Shown piece after piece: positions 7,728 through 15,143 of a stretch of DNA of 24,193 bases. The notes under the pieces were generated by a model, which made no database searches, was not told the origin of the DNA, and saw only the letters and a program-made list of their open reading frames with translations. The DNA comes from SMWD01 sp002729875 (GTDB lineage: Bacteria; Pseudomonadota; Gammaproteobacteria; Steroidobacterales; GCA-2729495). The number at the start of each line of letters is the position of its first letter. Positions within the stretch are counted from its first letter, which is position 1. The position numbers and the translations under genes were made by a program. The stretch covers positions 1 through 24,193 of the forward strand of contig DASCMH010000011.1 in the NCBI GenBank assembly GCA_036010905.1, written 5' to 3'.

Positions 7728-7796
7728 CCAGTTGACCGCATTATGAAAAATGTCGGTTGGTAGCTACTGGGTAAGTTATTGATTTGGGAATGAATA
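7728..7796. promoter_or_regulatory. Divergent region between yggS and pilT
   Basis: This short gap, effectively extending to 7692, must carry promoters for both operons. On the minus strand an A/T-rich TATTTAAGTATATC element at about 7711-7724 could hold the yggS -10, which fits the downstream start at 7691. On the plus strand TTGACC at 7732-7737 resembles a -35 box, but no matching -10 follows at 17 bases. GGGAA at 7786-7790 is the pilT ribosome binding site. Confidence 0.35.
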
Positions 7797-8837
7797 ATGG
7801 CTGTTGATATTGCTCAGTTACTGACCTTTTCGGTAAAAAATGGTGCTTCCGATCTGCATCTGTCCGCCGGTGTAGCACCGATGATTCGTGTCGATGGCGA
7901 CGTCAAGCGAATAAATATGCCTGCGCTGTCACACAAAGATGTGCATAGCATGATATACGACATTATGAATGACAGGCAGCGTAAGGACTTTGAAGAGTTC
8001 TACGAGACTGATTTTTCATTTGAGATCCCCGATCTTGCTCGTTTTCGTGTTAACGCCTTTAACCAGGCACGTGGTGCCGGCGCCGTATTTCGTACCATTC
8101 CATCCGATATTCTGACCCTTGAAGACCTTATGGCCCCGGCTATTTTCAAGGATATTGCAATGTATCCGCGTGGCATTGTCCTGGTGACCGGGCCAACCGG
8201 TTCCGGCAAATCGACAACACTTGCGGCGATGATCGACTACATCAACGACAACAAGCCGGATCATATTCTGACAATTGAGGATCCAATCGAATTTGTTCAC
8301 GAGAGCAAACGATCGTTGATCAATCAGCGCGAGGTGCACCGTGACACGCTGGGTTTTGCCGAGGCCTTGCGCTCGGCACTGCGTGAAGATCCTGATGTTG
8401 TTCTGGTTGGTGAGATGCGCGATCTTGAGACGATTCGGCTTGCGTTGACCGCAGCCGAGACCGGTCATCTTGTGTTTGGCACACTGCACACCAGTTCGGC
8501 GGCCAAGACAATCGATCGTGTGGTTGATGTGTTTCCGGCGGCAGAGAAGGAAATGGTGCGCTCGATGTTATCCGAATCGCTGCGAGCGGTTATCTCCCAG
8601 ACACTGCTTAAGCGTGTCGGTGGCGGTCGAATTGCAGCCCACGAGATAATGATCGGTACTGCGGCGATTCGAAACCTGATCCGGGAGGGCAAGATTGCAC
8701 AGATGTATTCAGCAATCCAGACAGGTCAGGCTAACGGTATGCAGACATTGGACCAAAATCTTACTGAGTTGTTGGCGAAAGGAGTCATCAACAAGGACGA
8801 GGCCCGATTCAGAGCTGCTAACAAGGAAAATTTCTAA
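7797..8837 (+). CDS. pilT: Type IV pilus retraction ATPase PilT
   Basis: A hexameric cytoplasmic motor at the pilus base that drives depolymerisation of the pilin fibre (twitching, DNA uptake, surface sensing). The 346 residues are the normal PilT size. The N-terminal PAS-like domain (1-100) is followed by Walker A GPTGSGKST (132-140) and the Asp box TIEDPIEF (159-166). The Walker B region DPDVVLVGE ends with Glu206, and the His box TGHLVFGTLH spans 222-231. The PilT hallmark AIRNLIREGK lies at 290-299 and distinguishes it from the two paralogues downstream. GGGAA six bases before the ATG supports the start. It is followed after 43 bases by pilU. Confidence 0.97.
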   Translation: MAVDIAQLLTFSVKNGASDLHLSAGVAPMIRVDGDVKRINMPALSHKDVHSMIYDIMNDRQRKDFEEFYETDFSFEIPDLARFRVNAFNQARGAGAVFRTIPSDILTLEDLMAPAIFKDIAMYPRGIVLVTGPTGSGKSTTLAAMIDYINDNKPDHILTIEDPIEFVHESKRSLINQREVHRDTLGFAEALRSALREDPDVVLVGEMRDLETIRLALTAAETGHLVFGTLHTSSAAKTIDRVVDVFPAAEKEMVRSMLSESLRAVISQTLLKRVGGGRIAAHEIMIGTAAIRNLIREGKIAQMYSAIQTGQANGMQTLDQNLTELLAKGVINKDEARFRAANKENF

Positions 8838-8880
8838 TCCGAGTGTGTGAAAACTGCTTAGTTGGTAAAGGATAAATTAT

Positions 8881-10038
8881 ATGGAACGCGATCAGGCAAC
8901 ACGGCTTATGCAGGGTCTGCTGAAAAAGATGGTGGCCAGGAATGGCTCCGACCTGTTCATCACGGCAGGGTTTCCCCCGGCGATCAAGATCGATGGTGAG
9001 ATTCACCGTGCAACCGAAGAGTCGCTGACGCCGGATCAGAGTGCGGTCATTGTTCGTTCGATCATGAATGACAAGCAGGCGCGGGAATTTGATGCGACGA
9101 AGGAATGTAATTTTGCGATCGGCCCACAGGGAATCGGCCGGTTTCGTGTCAGTGCATTCATTCAGCAGGGTGCGGTTGCTGCGGTGTTGCGCCAGATCAT
9201 CACAAACATTCCAACTGTCGATGAACTCGAATTGCCCGGTACGTTGAAAGAAATTGCCATGACAAAACGCGGTCTCGTGATTTTAGTCGGGGCTACCGGG
9301 TCCGGTAAATCGACAACACTGGCGGCAATGATCGGCCACAGAAATGAAAATTCATGTGGTCATATCGTCACGATTGAGGATCCGATTGAGTACGTGCATG
9401 CACATAAACGTTGTGTGGTAACCCAGCGGGAGGTCGGTGTGGATACCGAGTCTTGGTTTGCTGCACTGAAGAACACACTACGTCAGGCTCCCGACGTGAT
9501 TATGATCGGTGAGATCCGTGAGCGCGAAACAATGGAGTATGGCATCCAGTTTGCCGAGACCGGTCACCTGTGTCTCGCAACTTTGCACGCAAATAGTGCG
9601 AATCAGGCGCTCGATCGCATTATTAACTTTTTTCCTGAAGAGAAGCGCGCTCAGTTATTGACGGATATGTCGCTTAATGTCCAGGCGCTGATTTCGCAGC
9701 GACTGTTACCGCGTGAAGGTAACCCGGGTCAAATTGCCGCAATGGAGATCATGCTGAGGTCGCCGCTGATTTCCGATCTGATCAGCAAGGGTGAAGTAGC
9801 GAAGATCAAGGAAGTCATGGCGAAAAGCAATCGTCTGGGTATGAAGACATTTGATCAGGATTTGTTCGATCTCTATGAGAATCAAAAGATCAGCTATGAG
9901 GATGCAATGCGTAATGCAGACTCAAAGAATGAACTGCGTCTGCGCATCAAGCTTGAAAGTGGGCGCAATAAAGACAATACAGAGGATCGGGTCGGGGGGT
10001 TGAAACTGGAAGATGACGAAGAAAGCGCACACTTCTGA
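8881..10038 (+). CDS. pilU: Type IV pilus accessory retraction ATPase PilU
   Basis: A PilT paralogue that works with PilT to strengthen retraction; it usually cannot drive retraction alone. The 385 residues match PilU proteins, which are longer than PilT. Walker A is GATGSGKST (137-145), the Asp box IEDPIEYVH lies near 165, and Walker B APDVIMIGE ends with Glu211 and is followed by RERETMEYGIQFAETGHL, typical of PilU. The AIRNLIREGK motif of PilT is replaced by LISDLISKGEVAKIKEVM. A charged C-terminal extension (about 350-385, ending DDEESAHF) is present. AAAGGA lies nine bases before the ATG. It sits between pilT and a further paralogue, probably in one transcript. Confidence 0.95.
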   Translation: MERDQATRLMQGLLKKMVARNGSDLFITAGFPPAIKIDGEIHRATEESLTPDQSAVIVRSIMNDKQAREFDATKECNFAIGPQGIGRFRVSAFIQQGAVAAVLRQIITNIPTVDELELPGTLKEIAMTKRGLVILVGATGSGKSTTLAAMIGHRNENSCGHIVTIEDPIEYVHAHKRCVVTQREVGVDTESWFAALKNTLRQAPDVIMIGEIRERETMEYGIQFAETGHLCLATLHANSANQALDRIINFFPEEKRAQLLTDMSLNVQALISQRLLPREGNPGQIAAMEIMLRSPLISDLISKGEVAKIKEVMAKSNRLGMKTFDQDLFDLYENQKISYEDAMRNADSKNELRLRIKLESGRNKDNTEDRVGGLKLEDDEESAHF

Positions 10039-10088
10039 AAACTTCAGTTCTGAATTGAAAGATGGGTATTTGAAGAGTAAATATTGAA

Positions 10089-11144
10089 ATGAATGTACAG
10101 CCATTGTTCAACCTTATGGTTGAGAAAAAGGCCTCTGACCTTTTTCTAACCTGCAACGCCCCGGTGAAAATAAAGATTGACGGCAAAATCATGCCGGTCA
10201 ACAAGCTTGATCTTACGCCAAAGATGGTGCGTCAGGCCGCAATGGAGGTTATGACTGAGGAGCAGATGGAGGAGTTTACCCGGGAACTGGAGATTGATTT
10301 TGCAATTTCCAAGCCTGGCCTTGGTCGATTTCGTGTCAATGTCTTTCATCAACGCAGCAATATTGCGATGGTCATGCGCTATATTGCGACTGATATGCCT
10401 CGGCTTGAGGAGCTTGGCCTGCCGTCAATTTTGCAGGAACTGGTCATGTTCAGACGCGGGCTGATCCTGATGGTCGGTGCTACCGGTTGTGGAAAGTCTA
10501 CGACACTGGCTGCCATGGTGAATTATCGTAACGAAAAAACTTCCTCACATATTATTACTATCGAAGATCCGATAGAGTTTTTGCATAAGAATAAAAAATC
10601 CATTATCAACCAGCGTGAAATTGGCAGTGATACGAGATCATATGCGCGCGCTTTGAAGAGTGCGATGCGCGAGGCGCCTGATGTCATCCTGATTGGTGAG
10701 ATTCGGGATCGGGAAACGATGCAGGCGGCGATTGATTTATCTGGTACCGGTCACCTGGTTATTGCGACGTTGCATTCGAACAATACGCCGGAAACTCTGG
10801 ATCGGGTTATTAATATTTTCCCTGAAGACCAGCATGCACAGGTGTATATGGACATGTCCCAGTATTTACGTGCCATTATTTCGCAACGACTGGTGCGCGG
10901 TGTTGGTGGCGAACGTCGGGTTGCGGCAGAGATTATGCTGAACACACCGCGTATTTCTGAACTGGTACGGGGTGGTGATGTTAGCAAGGTCAAGGAGTCG
11001 TTCTACGACAGTACAGAGCAGGGTATGCAAACTTTTGACCAGTCGCTGCTCAAGCTTTACCAGGACGGTAAGGTGACGATGGATGAAGCGCTGGCAAACG
11101 CCGATTCTCGCGCCAACCTTGAAGCACAAATTCATTTCGGTTAA
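10089..11144 (+). CDS. Third PilT/PilU-family type IV pilus ATPase
   Basis: A 351-residue hexameric-type ATPase of the same family, closer to PilU than to PilT by eye. Both have VGATG before the Walker lysine, IGEIR(D/E)RETM after Walker B, and a NADS-x-x-(E/N)L segment near the C-terminus. Walker A is GATGCGKST (130-138) with Cys134 where the neighbours have Ser. Walker B APDVILIGE ends with Glu204, and the His box TGHLVIATLH is intact, so it looks catalytically competent. It lacks PilU's charged tail of about 35 residues and PilT's AIRNLIREGK (here RISELVRGGDVSK). It starts 50 bases after pilU. The role is inferred: an additional retraction or PilT/PilU-modulating motor. Confidence 0.93.
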   Translation: MNVQPLFNLMVEKKASDLFLTCNAPVKIKIDGKIMPVNKLDLTPKMVRQAAMEVMTEEQMEEFTRELEIDFAISKPGLGRFRVNVFHQRSNIAMVMRYIATDMPRLEELGLPSILQELVMFRRGLILMVGATGCGKSTTLAAMVNYRNEKTSSHIITIEDPIEFLHKNKKSIINQREIGSDTRSYARALKSAMREAPDVILIGEIRDRETMQAAIDLSGTGHLVIATLHSNNTPETLDRVINIFPEDQHAQVYMDMSQYLRAIISQRLVRGVGGERRVAAEIMLNTPRISELVRGGDVSKVKESFYDSTEQGMQTFDQSLLKLYQDGKVTMDEALANADSRANLEAQIHFG

Positions 11145-11186
11145 TACCTGCTGGTCGGAGCGGTTGGGGCTGCAATTCCTGCGATG

Positions 11187-12068
11187 TCATCCGGGATAGA
11201 TCATGTCCCCGTCAAACACCGGGCCATCGACACAGACCCTCTTCATCACAGGTCCGTCAGCCGTTTGTACCTCGACAGCACAGCCGGCACAGCCGCCTAC
11301 CGCGCAGGCCATGAATTCCTCAAGGCATAATTGCGACGGTAAGTTCAGTGAATGAGCCAGCCCGACGACGGCCTTCAGCATTGGTCCGGGGCCGCAGGCA
11401 TAGAGCATGATTCTCCCCAACTGTTCGGGTGTTAACGTCTCCAGCCATTCGCGCGCCAACTCGGTCACGAAACCGTTGTAACAGCCCGTAAACCCGGATG
11501 TTGTCGCAAGTCGTGAAGGGATGCCGATATGATCCAGCTGAGTAATGGCCTGGCGTGCTGAAGCCGGAGCCCCCGGTAATGCTACAGCGCTTTCAGTAAG
11601 GTCGAACGGGAACGGCAGTTCCGAACCGAAGAAGGCGACGCAGGTATTATTATCCCGGCCACTGCCATGCAGGTGTTCGGCCAGGAAAATCAGCGGCGGG
11701 ATACCGACCCCCCCGCCGATCAGTATTGCGGTCGGGTGATCGGCGTCGGGTTTGAAGCCATTACCGATCGGACCCAGCAGGTTGATCGTCGTGCCCGGTG
11801 CGGCCCTGGCCAGTCGCCCCAGACCCTGCCCCGTGACCTTGTACAACACCTCGATCCATCCATTAGCTACATTTGTACGCATGATCGACAACGGTCGGCG
11901 CATGGGCAGGTCGTTAGCACATCGAACATGAACGAAGCTGCCCGGTCGCGCACCTGCGGCACAGCGTGGTGCGGCAAGGCGCAGCACGAATTGGTTGCCC
12001 GTAAACGTCGTATGCTGGAGGATTTCTGCATCCTCGACACAGATTGTGTTGGTGTGTCCCCGGGTCAT
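11187..12068 (-). CDS. pyrK: PyrK-like dihydroorotate dehydrogenase electron transfer subunit (FAD/NAD/2Fe-2S)
   Basis: A ferredoxin-reductase-type flavoprotein of 293 residues. The FAD motif RRPLSI lies at 57-62, the NAD-domain glycine motif GGGVGIPPL at 118-126 and YACGPGPM at 223-230. The C-terminal 2Fe-2S cluster is ligated by C255, C260, C263 and C279 (ACAVGGCAGCAVEV and KRVCVDGPVF). This cysteine layout is that of PyrK, which passes electrons from class 1B dihydroorotate dehydrogenase to NAD. Its ATG overlaps the pyrB stop by four bases, so it belongs to the pyrimidine operon. No pyrD is in the window. Most Gammaproteobacteria use the quinone-linked class 2 PyrD and need no PyrK. Another flavin-transfer partner is possible. 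Confidence 0.85.
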   Translation of the reverse strand: MTRGHTNTICVEDAEILQHTTFTGNQFVLRLAAPRCAAGARPGSFVHVRCANDLPMRRPLSIMRTNVANGWIEVLYKVTGQGLGRLARAAPGTTINLLGPIGNGFKPDADHPTAILIGGGVGIPPLIFLAEHLHGSGRDNNTCVAFFGSELPFPFDLTESAVALPGAPASARQAITQLDHIGIPSRLATTSGFTGCYNGFVTELAREWLETLTPEQLGRIMLYACGPGPMLKAVVGLAHSLNLPSQLCLEEFMACAVGGCAGCAVEVQTADGPVMKRVCVDGPVFDGDMIYPG

Positions 12069-13030
12069 GTGCCGGTGATGGCCGCGAGTATGGCCATACG
12101 TACAGCCAGACCATTCGTGACTTGCTGGGTGATGGCGCTTTGCAGGCCGTCGGCAACACTGCCTTCAATTTCGACATCACGATTCATAGGCCCGGGATGC
12201 ATGACGATGGCATCGGGATTGGCAAGTTTAAGTCGTTGTTCGGTGAGTCCATAGGCCTTGAGGTATTCATGATTTGTCATCAGGCCTGATTTTTCCTTAA
12301 TGCGTTCTTTTTGTATGCGCAGTGTGACAAGCGCATCTGCGCCTGCAATTGCGCTGTCGATGTCGTCGGTGATGTGCATTCCCGGGTAAAGCTCCGGATT
12401 CGGTGCCAGTCCCGGCGGCGAGACGAGGCGAATGGTGTTGCTGCCGACGATTGTCAACCCCTCTGTTAATGACCGCGCCACTCGGGAGTGAGCAATGTCG
12501 CCGATGATCGTGATTGTAAGGTCATCGAGTCGACCCTTGTGCTGGCGTATTGTCAGTAAATCCAGCAAGCCCTGGGTCGGGTGTGAAACATCCGATTCGC
12601 CCGCATTTAAGACTTTGATGTGCGGTTCGACTTTGTTTGCTATCAATGCGGGGATGCCGGCTGATGCGTCACGGATGACAAATATGCTGACTCCCATTGC
12701 CTGCAGCGTGTAAATTGTGTCGAGAATACTTTCGCCTTTTTTCCTCGACGACATATTGACGTCAAGATTCAGGACGTCGGCATTCATTCTTTTTGCTGCC
12801 AGTTCAAAGGATGCCCGAGTACGTGTGCTGGCCTCAAAGAACAGGTTTGCAACGGTCTGCCCGGTCAGACAGTCATCGCTAGCGACAGCCGCACCGCTGG
12901 GCCGCACGTAATTCTGGGCACGATCCAGAATCTCAACAATCATGTCACGTTCCAGTCCATGAAGCTGCAACAGGTGCCGGAGTCGGCCCGATGGTGTGAG
13001 TTGATCGGTGGTTATGGTTTTGTGGGGCAT
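12065..13030 (-). CDS. pyrB: Aspartate carbamoyltransferase catalytic subunit
   Basis: The committed step of pyrimidine synthesis: carbamoyl phosphate plus aspartate gives carbamoyl aspartate. In the 321-residue protein the carbamoyl-phosphate motif STRTR is at 68-72 (in FFEASTRTRASFE). SSRKKGES provides the neighbouring-subunit lysine, and HPTQGLLD, the aspartate-domain LRIQKERI and HPGPMNR all follow. The open frame extends to a TTG at 13072, which would overlap ruvX. The ATG at 13030, 13 bases after the ruvX stop, is more likely although its ribosome binding site is weak. In Pseudomonas the enzyme requires a dihydroorotase-like PyrC' from the next gene; here that place is taken by pyrK. 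Confidence 0.95.
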   Translation of the reverse strand: MPHKTITTDQLTPSGRLRHLLQLHGLERDMIVEILDRAQNYVRPSGAAVASDDCLTGQTVANLFFEASTRTRASFELAAKRMNADVLNLDVNMSSRKKGESILDTIYTLQAMGVSIFVIRDASAGIPALIANKVEPHIKVLNAGESDVSHPTQGLLDLLTIRQHKGRLDDLTITIIGDIAHSRVARSLTEGLTIVGSNTIRLVSPPGLAPNPELYPGMHITDDIDSAIAGADALVTLRIQKERIKEKSGLMTNHEYLKAYGLTEQRLKLANPDAIVMHPGPMNRDVEIEGSVADGLQSAITQQVTNGLAVRMAILAAITGT

Positions 13031-13043
13031 TTTTTTATCGTTA

Positions 13044-13484
13044 TCAGTTTTCGTGCAGCCAGGTTTCGGCAATTAATTTTGCCGACAAGCTGTCAATATC
13101 TTCACGGCGAATTCTTCGACGTCGCTGTCCGGTTCGGCGTTGCTCAGTCAGCGTCATTCGGGCTTCCATTGATGTCAGGCGTTCATCCACATGTTCAACC
13201 GGCAAACTGTATTGTTTGCCGAGACGTTCCCCGAAATCGGCTGCCAGCCCGCTTAGTCGAGATTCTGTTCCGTCGATATTATAGGGCACACCGATCACGA
13301 GTGTGTCAGGTTTCCATTCCTTAATCAGGGCTGCTATAGCCTGATTAATGGCTTCTGTGTTGTCGGCTGACAAAGTTTGCAGTGCAATAGCCGAGTCGAT
13401 AACCCGGTTTGCAAATGCCACGCCTATACGCTGTTCACCAAAATCGAACGCCAGTGCGGAATCTTTGTGCGTTGCGCTGTTTAT
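13044..13484 (-). CDS. ruvX: Holliday junction resolvase-like RuvX (YqgF), non-standard start
   Basis: An RNase H-like nuclease family member (YqgF/RuvX), implicated in 16S rRNA 5' processing and Holliday junction resolution. Conserved blocks run in order: LAFDFGEQRIGVAF with the first catalytic Asp, LVIGVPYNIDGTES, VEHVDERLTSMEA with the catalytic acidic pair and IDSLSAKLIAETWL at the end. The first block is upstream of the first normal in-frame start (GTG at 13421, which would delete the catalytic strand). Between it and the in-frame stop at 13488-13490 there is no ATG, GTG or TTG. Only an ATA (13484) or a CTG (13454) is available; the ATA gives 146 residues, near family length. An ATG at 13495 opens a five-codon frame (MIKQ-stop) out of frame, so a one-base deletion is also possible. 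Confidence 0.82.
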   Translation of the reverse strand: MNSATHKDSALAFDFGEQRIGVAFANRVIDSAIALQTLSADNTEAINQAIAALIKEWKPDTLVIGVPYNIDGTESRLSGLAADFGERLGKQYSLPVEHVDERLTSMEARMTLTEQRRTGQRRRRIRREDIDSLSAKLIAETWLHEN

Positions 13485-13502
13485 TGCTTAATCATTCCGG
13501 AG

Positions 13503-14072
13503 TCAGGCGTGGCCGGTTTCAGAGCTGATTGTCGATAAGTCAATACCGAGTAATTGTGCCGCAGACAGCCAGCGTTCTTCAAATGGAGTATCGAAAATAA
13601 TCTGTGCATTGGCCGGTGCGTTAAGCCAGGCATTTGCGAGTATCTCATGTTCGAGTTGACCGGCGCTCCAACCGGCATAGCCGAGTACGACAGTGGCATG
13701 CTTGGGTCCGTGCCCATCAGCCATTGCAATCAGGATGTCCCGGGAAGTCGTAACCTGGATTGAATCGCTTGTTTCCGTCGTGTTTTCCCAACTGTTTTCT
13801 GCGTCATGTATGACAAACCCGCGTTCCATGTGTACCGGTCCGCCATGCAGTACCGGCCGGCTGGAAATTTCCTCGTCACAGTCGCTGAGTTCCAGCTGGG
13901 TAAATACTGTACCGAGATTGATATCGAGTGGCCGGTTGATGACAAGTCCGAGCGTGCCCTGATCACTGTGTTCGCAGATATAAGTAACGGTTCTGGCGAA
14001 ATTAGGATCCTGCATACTGGGCATTGCGATCAGCAGGTGTCCGGAAAGGTTGTTTGCATCATCTGATTTCAT
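13503..14072 (-). CDS. algH: YqgE/AlgH family protein (UPF0301)
   Basis: A 189-residue cytoplasmic protein with the UPF0301 fold, once proposed as a regulator of alginate in Pseudomonas; its biochemical role is unsettled. Family blocks are clear: LSGHLLIAMPSMQDPNFARTV at the N-terminus, YICEHSDQGTLGLVINRP, the VLHGGPVHMERGFVIH centre and the VVLGYAGWSAGQLEHEI block. The C-terminus reads FDTPFEERW. The start overlaps the end of tonB by four bases (ATGA). It is conserved beside ruvX across Gammaproteobacteria, as here. Confidence 0.94.
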   Translation of the reverse strand: MKSDDANNLSGHLLIAMPSMQDPNFARTVTYICEHSDQGTLGLVINRPLDINLGTVFTQLELSDCDEEISSRPVLHGGPVHMERGFVIHDAENSWENTTETSDSIQVTTSRDILIAMADGHGPKHATVVLGYAGWSAGQLEHEILANAWLNAPANAQIIFDTPFEERWLSAAQLLGIDLSTISSETGHA

Positions 14073-15004
14073 TGGTCAAAACCCGATAGTCGTGATGATA
14101 TGAGGCCGTCAGTGAAGTGCCATTCATAAGCAAATCGTAGAACATCATACTCGCTGCGCAGAAATTCAGGGAATGGGCTAAATGGTGCAGAGAAAATGAC
14201 GATATTCACCGCATCCTGATCAAGCGAGCGAATGCCGGATGAGTTACGGATGATCACCTCGTTCAGGTTGCCGTCAGAGTTGATGGCAACCTCTAGAGTG
14301 GGGAACCTGGCAAGGCCGGTGCTGTCGGCTGCGTGTGGGAAGTTAAGTGTGCCGATACGTTCGATGCGGTTCTTCCAGCGGCTCAGATAAGCGGCAATTC
14401 GTACTTCACGGGTATTCGCGCTAATGATCAGTTCTCGAGGCTCACTGTCACTGATTAATGTTTCTTGTGCTGGTTTATTGACGATCTCTATGGGGGTGGT
14501 ATCGCCGACCAGGGATCGTGCCTGTTGCTGATCATGGTACTTGCGATCATCCTGTCGCTTCGGGATTGCGAGTCGGCCAGACAGTGACCGGGCCACGATG
14601 GTTGGCCGGTTGCTGAGTGTCAATGGATTTGGCTGGTAGCGGCGTTGCTGACCCGCCTGTTCAGGCCCGAGTGTCTCGACCGGGTGCAACTGGTTCATGG
14701 CGGTTTGCAGTTGCATCGGAATTTCGGTATTGCCGGTGCCGAGCATATTTTTCTGTGCCAGCAGTTCGGCATCACTTTGCGACAAGTGATTGGGTGACTC
14801 ATTCGTGATCAGGACGACATCAAATGAAGTCACCATTGGATTCGCAGGCCGGTCATCACCGGTAAAGGTCACGCCGAGCAGAATAACGCCATGAAGCAAT
14901 CCGGCCAGAAACAGCGTCGTGGACAGCCGTTCCCGGGATGCCGCTGCAGACCACGGCATGAAAAGACGGGGGTCAACGGCACGAGATATGCCCTGTTGGC
15001 TCAT
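14069..15004 (-). CDS. tonB: TonB-family protein (TonB3-like)
   Basis: A periplasm-spanning energy-transducer type protein of 311 residues with one N-terminal membrane helix (about residues 27-47, LSTTLFLAGLLHGVILLGVTF) and a long, Gln/Ser/Asn-rich periplasmic linker. The C-terminal TonB domain has VRIAAYLSRWKNRIERIGTLNFP, LEVAINSDGNLNEVIIRNSSG and a final FSPFPEFL-type strand. The Glu-Pro/Lys-Pro repeat linker of classical TonB is missing. Its place beside gshB and the Pil-Chp operon equals that of P. aeruginosa tonB3, required for twitching, so a pilus-related role is inferred. Starts are possible at 15025 and at 15004; the latter has AGGAA just upstream. A TATAAT element at 15081-15086 argues against starts near 15076. 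Confidence 0.85.
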   Translation of the reverse strand: MSQQGISRAVDPRLFMPWSAAASRERLSTTLFLAGLLHGVILLGVTFTGDDRPANPMVTSFDVVLITNESPNHLSQSDAELLAQKNMLGTGNTEIPMQLQTAMNQLHPVETLGPEQAGQQRRYQPNPLTLSNRPTIVARSLSGRLAIPKRQDDRKYHDQQQARSLVGDTTPIEIVNKPAQETLISDSEPRELIISANTREVRIAAYLSRWKNRIERIGTLNFPHAADSTGLARFPTLEVAINSDGNLNEVIIRNSSGIRSLDQDAVNIVIFSAPFSPFPEFLRSEYDVLRFAYEWHFTDGLISSRLSGFDQ

Positions 15005-15080
15005 ATTTCCTATTGATGAACTCATGTGCGGGGATAGGCGAAAATATATTTTCGTATCAGTCGCAGCTGTTAACACGGCG

Positions 15081-15086
15081 ATTATA
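15081..15086 (-). promoter_or_regulatory. Candidate -10 element (TATAAT) upstream of tonB
   Basis: On the minus strand this is a perfect TATAAT, flanked symmetrically by GGCG and CGCC. The -35 position at 17 bases is a poor match (CAACCC-like). It lies about 56-80 bases before the two likely tonB starts, a sensible leader length. It would give tonB and the genes after it (yqgE, ruvX, pyrB, pyrK) their own promoter, separate from gshB. Confidence 0.4.
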
Positions 15087-15118
15087 CGCCTCGCCGCAGG
15101 GCAGGGTTGGATGAGGCC

Positions 15119-15134
15119 AAAAAATCAGTTTTTT
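15119..15134 (-). terminator. Possible A/T-stem terminator after gshB
   Basis: AAAAAA-TCAG-TTTTTT forms a six-pair A/T stem with a four-base loop, nine bases after the gshB stop codon on the minus strand. The stem has no G/C pairs, so it is weak by standard rules; it may only slow the polymerase. It is the only terminator-like element in the gap before tonB. Confidence 0.3.
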
Positions 15135-15143
15135 GCTCCTTTC

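Noticed and set aside
11667..12254. 195-codon plus-strand frame opposite pyrK and pyrB
   Set aside because: Antisense shadow; it crosses the overlap of two well-supported genes and has no family resemblance.
13988..14072. Start of yqgE overlapping tonB taken as possible frameshift
   Set aside because: The ATGA overlap is a normal coupling signal, and both proteins are complete at their ends.
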